A DNA stretch of 64,000 nucleotides, from the NCBI GenBank assembly GCA_017464815.1, contig JAFTYI010000011.1:151464-215463 (forward strand), written 5' to 3'. The number at the start of each line of letters is the position of its first letter. The stretch's first letter is position 1. Origin of the DNA: Bacteroidaceae bacterium (GTDB taxonomy: Bacteria > Bacteroidota > Bacteroidia > Bacteroidales > Bacteroidaceae). The notes below the pieces were generated by a model. The model did no database searches and was not told the DNA's origin. It saw nothing but the letters and a program-made list of their open reading frames with translations. Of the stretch, positions 34,471 to 42,656 are shown piece after piece. The translations under genes were made by a program, and so were the position numbers.

Positions 34471-35357
34471 CTTCAAACAACAAATCCATTCTATTGGCCG
34501 GTGCGGCCGTGCTCAGCTGGTCAACTGTGGCAACGGCGTTCAAGGTGGCGCTGTCGTATCTCACCCATTTCGAGATGTTGTTGGTGGCCAGTGTGACGTC
34601 GCTGGTCATCTTCTCCATTGTGCTCACCGTGCAACGCCGGTGGGGCACAGTGAAGGCGTTGCCCAGGCGGACGTGGGGCTACTTTGCCCTGTTGGGATTG
34701 CTTAACCCCGTGGCCTATTACCTGGTGCTCTTCAAGTCGTATGACCTGTTGCCCGCTCAGGTGGCGCAACCTGTCAACTACTTTTGGCCCATCTTCCTGT
34801 TGGTGTTGCTGGCGGTGTTTGCCAAGCAACGCATACCGGCGAAGAAATACATCGGCATGTTCATCTCGCTAGGGGGATTGGTGCTGATTTCGGCCGGAGG
34901 CGGACAGATGGGTAACTTGGACATATCCCCTTTCGGCCTCTTCTTGGGGCTGATGAGTGCCGTCCTGTGGGCCACCTATTGGATGGTGAACAACCGCAAT
35001 AGCCACAAGGCCGACGCCACCATTGCCTGCTTCATGAGTTTCTTGTTCGGAAGTGTGTATCTGGTAATCGCGGCTCTGTTTGTAGGCGTAGAATTGAATA
35101 CCTTGCCGGGTATCCTGTCGGGCATGTATGTGGGCGCGTTCGAGATGGGTATCCCCTTCATCTGCTTTGGGTTAGCCATGCGGACAACCGGCAATCCGGC
35201 CCTCATCAACCAGCTTTGCTACCTTTCGCCTTTCCTTTCGCTCTTTTTTGTCTCAGCCATCTTGGGCGAGCAGATTGTGCCCACTACCTACATCGGGCTT
35301 TCCCTCATCGTGGCCGGCATTGTGTTCAATGAGTATTTTGCAAAGAGCAGAATTTAG
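34467..35357 (+). CDS. EamA/DMT-superfamily permease
   Basis: The 296-residue membrane protein has ten predicted helices in two EamA halves (about 8-140 and 155-293). It is seen by SWSTVATAFKVAL, NPVAYYLVLFKSYDLLPAQVAQPVNYFWPIFL and GIPFICFGLAMRTTGNPALINQLCYLSPFLSLFF. Such proteins export or import small metabolites; the substrate cannot be told. It overlaps the miaB stop by 4 nt, so it is translationally coupled. Its stop codon lies within the palindromic repeat at 35355-35428. Confidence 0.87.
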   Translation: MTSNNKSILLAGAAVLSWSTVATAFKVALSYLTHFEMLLVASVTSLVIFSIVLTVQRRWGTVKALPRRTWGYFALLGLLNPVAYYLVLFKSYDLLPAQVAQPVNYFWPIFLLVLLAVFAKQRIPAKKYIGMFISLGGLVLISAGGGQMGNLDISPFGLFLGLMSAVLWATYWMVNNRNSHKADATIACFMSFLFGSVYLVIAALFVGVELNTLPGILSGMYVGAFEMGIPFICFGLAMRTTGNPALINQLCYLSPFLSLFFVSAILGEQIVPTTYIGLSLIVAGIVFNEYFAKSRI

Positions 35358-35428
35358 GCACGGATTGCACGGATTTATATTTAATTTCTTACCCGACAGA
35401 TTATAATTATCCGTGTAATCCGTGCCTA
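35355..35428. repeat. Palindromic repeat, family D (AGGCACGGATT), between convergent genes
   Basis: TAGGCACGGATTGCACGGAT pairs with ATCCGTGTAATCCGTGCCTA. It is related to the copies at 60101-60183 and 62127-62431, with a partial one near 39229-39252. Placed between convergent genes, it probably ends transcription from both sides. Confidence 0.75.
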
Positions 35429-35462
35429 AAAAACAAATCGTTGTATCTTTATAAATTATAAT

Positions 35463-36431
35463 TTATAATTCATAATTCATAACTCCCTCATACTCCCCAT
35501 CTTTCACGAGCACCCGCTTCTGTTTGTCGAGCAGATAGAGGCAAGGCATTGCCTTGAGGTCGTAGAGGGCTTTTTCCTTCACCACGCTGCGGTCGGTGCC
35601 CACGAGCCAACCGGCCGGCATGGTGGGAAGAGCCGCTCGCCACACCTCCTCGTCGCCTTCGGTATAAATGGCCAGCACGGTGAGTTTCCCTTGTCGGACA
35701 GCTTCGCTCAAGCGGGCGTCGGTGGCCATGCGGGTCAGCAGTTCATGGCATTCGTCGCACTCGGGGTCGTAGAAGAGCAGCATCATCCGTTCGCCCCGCA
35801 CGGGAGTTTGGGCAAGTGTCATCCGTTTCCCTTCTTTATTGTAATAGGTAAAGTCCGTAGCAGCTTCGCCCGGGCGGTTGCGTTCGATGAGTCGAATCAG
35901 ATAGTCGGCCCGTTGACGTTCGGCCGTGGGGGTAGCCGTGCAACTCTTCAGCGCCCGCAGGTAGTGGGCGTAGAGGGCTTCGTTGTAGAGGGGCGAGTTG
36001 GGGTTGTAGAGGTAGTCTTTGCTCAGTTTTCCTATCTTCTCCAGTGCTGCCGGGTGGGACACCATGGCTTCGCATAAGGCTTTCATGGCCACTGAAGTCA
36101 GTTCATTGGCCGTTTGTCCGTCGGACAGTAGGGCAATGAAGTTGACAAATCCCTGCTCCGCCATGTCGCGGTTGTCCAACAATGCTTGGTTGGTAAAGTC
36201 GAAACATGTCCAGTAATTGCGCAGCAGATAATCCTTCCGTGCCTCCGGCGTGCGCAGTGTACTGGGCATTTCGGGGAAGGGAAACTGTGCCTCCTCTGTT
36301 TGGGTGGCGGGCGATGCGGTGGCAGGCATTTGTGCCTCGTGCCCGATTCTCTCTGTGGCTTTTCCGTTGGCCGCCTGTCCTTGGCATCCGGTCAAGCAGA
36401 GTGCCATCAGGGTATAAATCACTCTTTTCAT
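35463..36431 (-). CDS. DUF5106/thioredoxin-like lipoprotein
   Basis: Starting at ATG 36431 gives MKRVIYTLMALCLTGCQG, a lipoprotein signal with lipidated Cys16 (upstream in-frame ATGs would spoil it). Residues ~50-185 resemble DUF5106, and ~190-322 form a thioredoxin-like domain with MLLFYDPECDECHELL (CDEC redox pair), LAIYTEGDEEVWR, GTDRSVVKEKALYDLKAMPCLYLLDKQKRVLVKD. It is probably a periplasm-facing thiol-disulfide or scaffolding protein. TACCTTTG at 36463-36456 on the minus strand is a fitting -7 box. Confidence 0.8.
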   Translation of the reverse strand: MKRVIYTLMALCLTGCQGQAANGKATERIGHEAQMPATASPATQTEEAQFPFPEMPSTLRTPEARKDYLLRNYWTCFDFTNQALLDNRDMAEQGFVNFIALLSDGQTANELTSVAMKALCEAMVSHPAALEKIGKLSKDYLYNPNSPLYNEALYAHYLRALKSCTATPTAERQRADYLIRLIERNRPGEAATDFTYYNKEGKRMTLAQTPVRGERMMLLFYDPECDECHELLTRMATDARLSEAVRQGKLTVLAIYTEGDEEVWRAALPTMPAGWLVGTDRSVVKEKALYDLKAMPCLYLLDKQKRVLVKDGEYEGVMNYEL

Positions 36432-36570
36432 TGTTGTAGTTATCATATTGTGCGGCAAAGGTACGCATTATTTCTTTATCCTCCTCATTTATCGCAGCTT
36501 TCTTCTCTTTTAGATGTTAAACCTTGTTAAACTATTAGTACTATGTAATGCAAAGTACCTAAGTATTGCC

Positions 36571-36805
36571 TATATTTGCACCGTCAACAGGACTTGAAGG
36601 GGTGGTTCGTCCGACTTGCAAGGTCCCTTCAATGGCCATAAGTCTCTGAAGACAAAGTAATTTAAGAGATGAATAGGGGTGAGGATAGAAGAAGATAAAT
36701 GCTGATAGTTTTGCTTTTTTGCCATAAACATTCGGCCTTTATCTCCCTAAGAGCGGAGCGATATCTCCCTTTAACTCCTTTTATCTCCCTAAAAAATTAA
36801 ACAGT
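36571..36805 (+). promoter_or_regulatory. Promoter and long leader of the padR-pspC genes
   Basis: TATATTTG (36571-36578) matches the -7 box. A 225-nt leader follows. It holds a TTGAAGGG / CCCTTCAA hairpin (36594-36601 with 36625-36632) and the family-F repeat words ATCTCCCT and TTTAACTCC (36741-36790). The rest of the 374-nt gap holds only the opposite promoter. I see no known riboswitch fold. Confidence 0.45.
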
Positions 36806-37159
36806 ATGAATGTAGACAACGCAAAATCCCAGATGCGGAAAGGAATGTTGGAGTATTGCGTGATGTTGCTCCTCCGGAAGGAGCCGTCGTATGCCTCCGA
36901 CATCATTGTCCGCCTGAAAGAGGCCGAGCTGATAGTGGTCGAGGGAACCCTTTACCCCCTGCTCACCCGTCTGAAGAACGACGGCCTGCTCAGCTACGAA
37001 TGGCGTGAGTCGACCCAAGGGCCGCCGCGCAAGTATTATGCACTCACCACCGAGGGCGAACTCTTCCTGGTCGGGCTCGACTGTGCTTGGAATGAACTGG
37101 CCACCACGGTGGGACATCTCAAGGCCGAGAGCCCTATCAGGCTTGAAGTTAAAAATTAA
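36806..37159 (+). CDS. PadR-family transcriptional regulator
   Basis: The 117-residue winged-helix protein has KGMLEYCVMLLLRKEPSYASDIIVRLKEAELIVVEGTLYPLLTRLKNDGLLSYEWRES, followed by GPPRKYYALTTEGELFL, the PadR signature (wing and C-terminal helix). PadR proteins usually repress an adjacent membrane or efflux gene. The downstream PspC-domain gene is the natural target; padR-pspC pairs are common in Bacteroidota. The ligand is unknown. Confidence 0.9.
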   Translation: MNVDNAKSQMRKGMLEYCVMLLLRKEPSYASDIIVRLKEAELIVVEGTLYPLLTRLKNDGLLSYEWRESTQGPPRKYYALTTEGELFLVGLDCAWNELATTVGHLKAESPIRLEVKN

Positions 37160-37247
37160 AGAATTAAAAATTAAAAGTTGGCGGACAGACTGTGACAAAC
37201 CTTTGTCAACTCGTCAACTTGTTAACCTGTCAACTAAAGAAAAAGCA

Positions 37248-38930
37248 ATGAAAAAGAATATCACCATCAACTTCTTTGGCACCCTGTATGCCATTGATGA
37301 AGACGCATACGAGTTGCTCAACCGGTATTTGGGCGACATGAAGAAATACTTCTCCCGTAAGGAGGGAGGCGAAGAGATTGCCGACGACATCGAACACCGT
37401 GTGGCCGAACTGATGTTGGAATTGAAAAACGACGGCCGTGAGCCGATAGACATCGAGCTGGTGAAGGAAATCATCGGCCGCATCGGCAATCCCGAAGAGC
37501 TGGACGATGTTGCCTCAGAAGAAGGAGGCGAAAGCCCCACCACCGGACACCGCGGACGCGAATGGTTCAGCGAACAGGTGTCGAAGAAGCGCCTCTATTG
37601 CAACCCCGATGACAAGATGTTGTGTGGCGTGCTCTCTGGCATCAGCTGCTACTTGGGCATCGACCCCGTGTGGGTGCGCCTCGCCGTGGTGGCGTTGGCC
37701 ATACTCCCCATACCTTTCATATACATATCCTTTTGGACAGTGCTGATTGTTTACGTTATCCTGGCACTGATTATCCCCGAGGCCAAGACACCCGAAGAAC
37801 GATTGCGTATGCACGGCAAGCCTGTGACGATGGAGAATCTGAACGAGGAGATTGTCAGCAGTGCCGATGAGTCGGAGCGTCCGGCCCCCAAGCGCAGCAA
37901 ATCATCCACCTTCTTCGATGGGCTTGTTCAGGTGCTCGTGGTGCTCATCAAGGCATTCCTCATTTTCATGCTGGCCTCCCTTGCGTTGGGCGGTTTCGCT
38001 TTGTTGCTGTTAGTCCTGTTCGGAGCCAGCTTCTTTGGAGTGTTCTTCAATAGCGGCTTGGTGCGGCATACGCTCGGCATGGGAAGCCTCGGTATGGGAG
38101 ACAGTGACCTGATGATATTGGAGCACATTGCCGGCAACGGCCTGACTTGGGTTTCCGGCATTGCTTTCTTTGTGGCCGCACTGGTGTTGGTGATTCTGAT
38201 TGTCCATGCCATCATGCGTGTGATGGGCAAAGGCAAGTCCCTCGGCCGCATGTTGTGGATTTATCTGGTTGTCTTCTTCGTGTCGCTGATAATCGGCTTT
38301 TCGTCGTTGGTCGGCTTCGGTATGGAGATGGATTACACGTCAAAACAGATACATCAGGAGTATCGCGAACAGCGCGAAGAGCAGCGCAACCAGGAGGAGA
38401 TTGATTGGCTCACCGACCGTGGTTGGGAAGTCATTGCCCACGACCACACCAATAGTTATATGAAGCGCAGCGAGCACTATAGCGGCGACCGCTCAAAGGA
38501 GTACATCGACGGATTCTCCGAGCATCCCAACATGCTCTATACCGTTGAGCGCACCGTGCGCATCACCCCGGGCATCTACAGCCTCGAAGCCGCCGTGCGC
38601 ACCAATGGCGAAGGCCCCGAAATCTATGCCTTCAACAGCAAGGGCGAGCGCCTCTCTGCCTCTTTCCCCGTCTATGCCAACTACGGCGGTGAAATATGGC
38701 AAGAGGCTATGGTCCGAATGGAGAACGACAGCACCCTGACTGGTGAGGTGAAACGCATTGCCGAGGCCAACCGCAAGCGTGGGCACGGATGGAGCCGCGT
38801 GCACATCAACAACATCGAAGTGACCGACAGCATCATCCGCTACGGAGTGACCAACCGCAACGGTGCCACCGGCTATTGGAACGGTACCTGGTTCTCTGCC
38901 ACCGACTTCAAGTTGAGTAAGGTGAAGTGA
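37248..38930 (+). CDS. PspC-domain membrane protein
   Basis: The 560-residue protein starts at ATG 37248; the longer frame upstream only overlaps padR. It has an N-terminal region of about 95 residues (KKNITINFFGTLYAIDEDAYELL, DIEHRVAELM, a coiled HAAS-like module). A PspC domain follows (KKRLYCNPDDKMLCGVLSGISCYLGIDPVWVRL), then about four more transmembrane helices, a periplasmic coiled coil (EYREQREEQRNQEE) and a C-terminal beta-rich domain. PspC proteins sense or respond to envelope stress. Co-expression with PadR, 88 nt upstream, is likely. Confidence 0.88.
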   Translation: MKKNITINFFGTLYAIDEDAYELLNRYLGDMKKYFSRKEGGEEIADDIEHRVAELMLELKNDGREPIDIELVKEIIGRIGNPEELDDVASEEGGESPTTGHRGREWFSEQVSKKRLYCNPDDKMLCGVLSGISCYLGIDPVWVRLAVVALAILPIPFIYISFWTVLIVYVILALIIPEAKTPEERLRMHGKPVTMENLNEEIVSSADESERPAPKRSKSSTFFDGLVQVLVVLIKAFLIFMLASLALGGFALLLLVLFGASFFGVFFNSGLVRHTLGMGSLGMGDSDLMILEHIAGNGLTWVSGIAFFVAALVLVILIVHAIMRVMGKGKSLGRMLWIYLVVFFVSLIIGFSSLVGFGMEMDYTSKQIHQEYREQREEQRNQEEIDWLTDRGWEVIAHDHTNSYMKRSEHYSGDRSKEYIDGFSEHPNMLYTVERTVRITPGIYSLEAAVRTNGEGPEIYAFNSKGERLSASFPVYANYGGEIWQEAMVRMENDSTLTGEVKRIAEANRKRGHGWSRVHINNIEVTDSIIRYGVTNRNGATGYWNGTWFSATDFKLSKVK

Positions 38931-38944
38931 TAAATCAAAATCAT

Positions 38945-39154
38945 GGGCCAGTCCGAAAAGTCGGTTGTATGTAATTGGTTTACATGATGTCTCTGTCATT
39001 CTGAGCGAAGCGAAGAATCTGATAACGTGTGCTTTAGAAATGCATTGCTTATGTCTACAGATTCTTCGGACAGAGTCCTCAACAACTCGTCTTCACTGCG
39101 TTCAGAATGACACAGAGACGGCATAATTTACAAATGGGTTTTAGGACTGACCCA
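38945..39154 (-). mobile_element. MITE-like element, family B, copy 2 (210 bp, 8-bp target duplication)
   Basis: The ends GGGCCAGTCC and GGACTGACCC are inverted repeats. AAAATCAT occurs directly on both sides (38937-38944 and 39155-39162), a target-site duplication. Read in reverse complement, it matches copy 1 (2208-2388) from end to end. An extra segment of ~25 nt (around 39070-39092) lies inside the right arm. The core hairpin again uses GTCATTCTGAGCGAAGCGAA. Confidence 0.8.
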
Positions 39155-39188
39155 AAATCATTAAAGTTAATAATTAACCTATGCGCAC

Positions 39189-39228
39189 AAAAAGCCAAGG
39201 CACGTCGGGATGACGCTCCTTGGCTTTT
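39189..39228. terminator. Bidirectional terminator between convergent genes
   Basis: AAAAAGCCAAGG (39189-39200) and CCTTGGCTTTT (39218-39228) form a stem with an A-run on one side and a T-run on the other, suitable for ending transcripts from both directions. Confidence 0.8.
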
Positions 39229-39275
39229 CGTGTAATCCGCGTAATCCGCGCCTGAATTATCGTGTCGGCAATGGT

Positions 39276-41147
39276 TTACTTCACCACCTTGCGGGTGAAG
39301 GTGTTGCCTTTGTCGTCGGTGTATTTCACGATGTTGAGGCCTGGCTGTAGGGCATTCACCTGTGCGCCGTTGGGGGCATAGATGGCTGTGATGGTGGCAT
39401 CGGCAGCTTGCTCTACGCGGTCGATGGCATTGGGGTCAATGGTGACGTGCATCTTGCAACTGTTCACGATGTAGCCGGTGGCATCGGTCATCAGGGCGAC
39501 AACAGAGCAATTCTCCATGTGGTTCACTGTGCCTTCAAGGATGTCCCATGTGAACTTGCTGGTGTAGACTTTTCCGCCTTCAATGGTGGTGGGCAGTTGG
39601 CTGTCGTTGCCATAGCCGTTGAACGAGCCGTTGTAGGCGGCGCGTGCCACGTGGTTGAACTTCATGCGCACGGTGCCCGGCAGTTCGCCCCATCCGCCGC
39701 TGTTGTAGATGGTGTCCTTCTTTCCGATGAAGGTGTACTTGGTGCTTGCGTAGTAGTTTGATTGTTGGTACATGCTGCCGTCGGGCGCTGTCACGCTGTC
39801 CTCCAACAGGATGAGGGCAATGTCGTAACCGCTGTTCTTGACGTCGTTCACAAATCGGCTGTTGACGCTGATTTCCAGTCGGTTCAGGCTGGAGCTGGTG
39901 AGGGTGGCCGTTCCGCTCAGCTCGGCTTCGGCCAGGAAGCGCTGAGCCAACAGGTAGAAGTATTCCACTCCACTGCCGGGCACCAGGAACGAGTAGTTGT
40001 AGTCTTCGTCCAGCTCGGCAGGCAAGCCCAGATACTTACGGTCGACCAACATCATGGGGAAGGCCGGATATTGGCAGAAGTCGTTGTAGGCGGTGTACTC
40101 CATGGCGTCGTCGTTGTGTACGGCGATGCTCACCACGTTGTCGGGGTAGTTCTTCTCCATATACTCCAAGGCGAGTGAGCCGCCCGGGCAGTTGCCACAC
40201 CAAGTGCCTGTGCCCTCCTCGATGAGCACGCGGCGGTTGCTTACGAAGTAGGTGCCGCGGATAGAGTCGCGTGCCGACAGGGCAGGGTCGCCGTCCACTT
40301 CCACCCAGATGTCATACTTGCAGGTGGTGTTCAGGGGCACGTCCACCGTCTGCTCCACGGTCAGTGCGGCCGTCTGTCCCTTGCTCAGGTTCAGGCCGGT
40401 GAACTCCTGGCTGCTCACCTGGTTGTTCACGCGGTAGCACACCTTCACGGCATTCAGCACGGCATCTTTCTGGTTCTTCACGTTCACGCTCATCTGTGCC
40501 TTGCCCGTGTCGGTCATCAGCGGGGTGGTCACTTCGAAGCTGGCGCGGTCGTGTGCCTCGGTTGCCTCGGGGCCGCTCACTTGGATGTCGTCCACGCAGA
40601 GCACATATTTGTCGTACGAGTCGTTCACAAAGGCGATGTAGATGGTCTGTCCGGCATATTTGTCGAGGCTCACCTCGTGGCTTTGCAGCGTGCCTCCCAC
40701 TTCGGCATCGATGCTGAAGATAGGCTCCGTCTCAAAGTCCTCCATGGCATAGCCTTTGGTCGATACATACACCTTGTATCCGTCCCTCTTCACGTTGGAG
40801 GCAGCCATTGCTTTCCATGCCAGTTTGGCGCCGGTGCCATAGATTTTGATTTGCGGAGTCACCATCCAGTCGTTGGCCTTTCCCGGAGTGGTGAAGGTGG
40901 AGGCGCTTCCCATCAGTTTGTTGGTGTCGCCGGCATTCATTCTGATGATGTGCCAGGTGCCGCATTCCAGTCCTGTACCCACCAGTCCGTCGGCCAGTTC
41001 GTTGCCGTCGCCATCATAGTAGGTCAGTTCAGCAGGTTTGCTGTCACCTTGAAAGTCTTGGCTGTAGTATACCACGTTTTGTGCACACACCGTTCCCTGT
41101 GCCGCCATCAATGCCGTGGCAGCCAATGCAAGTAGTTGTTTCTTCAT
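39276..41147 (-). CDS. T9SS cargo with cleaved-adhesin-like and Omp28/thioredoxin-like domains
   Basis: The 623-residue protein has a signal peptide (to VCAQ). Residues ~25-195 are a jellyroll like the cleaved adhesin/choice-of-anchor J domains of gingipains (WMVTPQIKIYG, YIAFVNDSYDKYVLCVDDIQVSG). Then comes a beta-sandwich spacer, then an Omp28-like thioredoxin-fold region with GTWCGNCPGG (CxxC). The end (ITAIYAPNGAQVNALQPGLNIVKYTDDKGNTFTRKVVK) is a type-A-like T9SS sorting domain. It is therefore predicted to cross the outer membrane through the machinery encoded at 3.8-9.8 kb. On the minus strand TATCTTTG at 41208-41201 is a -7 box. Its redox role is inferred only. Confidence 0.82.
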   Translation of the reverse strand: MKKQLLALAATALMAAQGTVCAQNVVYYSQDFQGDSKPAELTYYDGDGNELADGLVGTGLECGTWHIIRMNAGDTNKLMGSASTFTTPGKANDWMVTPQIKIYGTGAKLAWKAMAASNVKRDGYKVYVSTKGYAMEDFETEPIFSIDAEVGGTLQSHEVSLDKYAGQTIYIAFVNDSYDKYVLCVDDIQVSGPEATEAHDRASFEVTTPLMTDTGKAQMSVNVKNQKDAVLNAVKVCYRVNNQVSSQEFTGLNLSKGQTAALTVEQTVDVPLNTTCKYDIWVEVDGDPALSARDSIRGTYFVSNRRVLIEEGTGTWCGNCPGGSLALEYMEKNYPDNVVSIAVHNDDAMEYTAYNDFCQYPAFPMMLVDRKYLGLPAELDEDYNYSFLVPGSGVEYFYLLAQRFLAEAELSGTATLTSSSLNRLEISVNSRFVNDVKNSGYDIALILLEDSVTAPDGSMYQQSNYYASTKYTFIGKKDTIYNSGGWGELPGTVRMKFNHVARAAYNGSFNGYGNDSQLPTTIEGGKVYTSKFTWDILEGTVNHMENCSVVALMTDATGYIVNSCKMHVTIDPNAIDRVEQAADATITAIYAPNGAQVNALQPGLNIVKYTDDKGNTFTRKVVK

Positions 41148-41272
41148 TTATTTGGTCAATAATTTGATTATTACTCCTTTATTCACATCTTTTTGCGCTG
41201 CAAAGATAATACAAATTAAGGGAATACGAAAGATAATGCCCATGTATTTTACTCCCTATTTCCTCCTGTCGT

Positions 41273-41409
41273 GCCGCCGAGCCGCCTATATACGTGAAAA
41301 TGTGTGTTACGCGCGTGCGTGTGAGCGAGACGTAATGGTTAAAATCTCTTAAATTCTCGCGCCCACACACACGTTATACACTTTTCACGTATATAGGCGG
41401 CTCGGCGGC
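41273..41409. repeat. Long inverted repeat with 28-bp perfect arms
   Basis: Arms 41273-41300 and 41382-41409 are perfect complements, with core words GCCGCCGAGCCGCC and TATATACGTGAAAA. The ~80-nt loop contains further partly matching GTGTGT / ACACAC segments and CGCGCGTGCG. It sits upstream of the minus-strand T9SS cargo gene. There is no coding capacity. Confidence 0.8.
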
Positions 41410-41419
41410 AAGTCTTTTG

Positions 41420-41640
41420 AAGATTTAGATCTTCCGCCCTTAAGATTTAAATCTTCCGGCCTCAAGATACGGTTCTTCAAGCCTCAAGATACGGTTCTTC
41501 CGGCTCCAAGATACGGTTCTTTCCAAAGGGCGATGTTGTCATGCTTGTCCGTTTCGTCAGGTCTGTTATGGGCTTCCATAGTCCACGCCTGCACTTCCAT
41601 AGTCAAGCGATGGGTTTCCATAGTCCATCGCTTCGCTCTC
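41420..41640. repeat. Two adjacent tandem arrays (D: five 22-bp units; E: three ~22-bp units)
   Basis: Array D units start at 41420, 41442, 41464, 41486 and 41508, each AAGAT-(TTA/ACG)-G/A-x-TCTTCCG followed by GCCTC-like letters. Array E (41573-41637) repeats the word TTCCATAGTC with ten variable bases between copies. Together with the palindrome before them they fill most of the 700-nt gap between the cargo gene and frdC. No gene was found. Confidence 0.8.
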
Positions 41641-41713
41641 TTCTTTACTTCTCGCCCTTTCTTTCCCTAATAATCGAGTAATTGCGGCAAATACAGAATT
41701 TTTTCGTTATTTG

Positions 41714-41745
41714 TTTGCATCTTCCCTTTATTTATCTTAAATTTG
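41714..41745 (+). promoter_or_regulatory. Promoter of the fumarate reductase operon
   Basis: TTTG (41714-41717), 20 nt, TAAATTTG (41738-41745). The leader to the frdC ATG at 41844 is about 95 nt and A-rich. Confidence 0.7.
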
Positions 41746-41843
41746 CACCCTAATCTATGCCCTTGCTGTGTCTTGTGGTGAAGAGAAAAGTGGAATAACT
41801 AACAATTTATTAATAATCATCAAAAACCAAAAAACAAAAAACT

Positions 41844-42554
41844 ATGTGGTTAAGTAATTCAACTGTAGGAAGGAAAGTGGTGATGTCGGTTACCGGCGCG
41901 GCACTTATCCTGTTTCTGACGTTTCACATGGCGATGAACCTGGTGGCACTGATTTCTGCCGAGGGCTACAACATGATTTGTGAGTTCTTGGGTGCCAACT
42001 GGTATGCGCTGGTGGCAACGGCCGGTTTGGCGGCCTTGTTCGTGATTCACATCATCTATGCCTTCTGGCTGACAATCCAGAACCGTAGAGCACGTGGTAG
42101 CGAGCGCTATGCTGTGACTGAGCGTCGCAAAGACAAAGTGGAGTGGGCATCACAGAACATGCTCGTTCTGGGTATTATCGTCATTTTGGGTCTTGCCCTG
42201 CACCTTGTTCACTTCTGGGCCAAGATGCAGTTGCCCGAAATCATGCACATGACAGGTGCTCATGTAGATGCCGAGACTATGGCTAACGTGACCAATGGTG
42301 TATATCACATCCAGGTTACCTTCAGCTGCTGGGTGAACGTGGTTCTCTACCTCGTGTGGTTGGGTGCCCTCTGGTTCCACCTGAACCACGGTTTCTGGAG
42401 TGCTATGCAGACATTGGGATGGAACAACCAGGTGTGGCTGAACCGCTGGATTTGCATCTCTAAGATTTACACTACCATCGTGGTGTTGGGCTTTGCTGCC
42501 GTAGTGATAGCTTTCTACGTACAGAGCCTGATGGGTTGTGGCGCTTGCTGCTAA
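41844..42554 (+). CDS. frdC: Fumarate reductase/succinate dehydrogenase cytochrome b558 subunit
   Basis: The 236-residue membrane anchor has five helices and conserved haem-ligand-type histidines (LFLTFHMAMNL, FVIHIIYAFWL, LALHLVHFWAKM, GALWFHLNHGFWSAMQTLGWNN). It belongs to the b558 family typical of Bacteroidota and epsilonproteobacterial dihaem quinol:fumarate reductases. It carries electrons from menaquinol to the FrdAB head. It is the first gene of a C-A-B operon with a clear promoter 100 nt upstream. A family-E palindrome separates it from frdA. Confidence 0.93.
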   Translation: MWLSNSTVGRKVVMSVTGAALILFLTFHMAMNLVALISAEGYNMICEFLGANWYALVATAGLAALFVIHIIYAFWLTIQNRRARGSERYAVTERRKDKVEWASQNMLVLGIIVILGLALHLVHFWAKMQLPEIMHMTGAHVDAETMANVTNGVYHIQVTFSCWVNVVLYLVWLGALWFHLNHGFWSAMQTLGWNNQVWLNRWICISKIYTTIVVLGFAAVVIAFYVQSLMGCGACC

Positions 42555-42656
42555 CGCCCCCTCAACTTCCCCAAAGGGGGAGCTTAATAAACAGATTAAC
42601 AAACATTCCCTTCTCCTCTCCTTTAGGGAGGTCGGGAGGGACTAACAATAAAGTTT
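42555..42656. repeat. Family-E C/G palindromic repeats between frdC and frdA
   Basis: CCCCCTCAACTTCCCC with GGGGGAGC, then CCCTTCTCCTCTCC with GGGAGGTCGGGAGGG. Such a structure inside an operon may tune the ratio of frdC to frdAB message. Confidence 0.55.

Noticed and set aside
36571-36805. Riboswitch in the padR leader
   Set aside because: Only a simple 8-bp hairpin and a dispersed repeat were seen; no conserved aptamer core could be recognised.
41420-41640. CRISPR array
   Set aside because: Units are 22 bp with no 25-40-bp spacers, repeats are degenerate, and no cas gene is present anywhere in the window.
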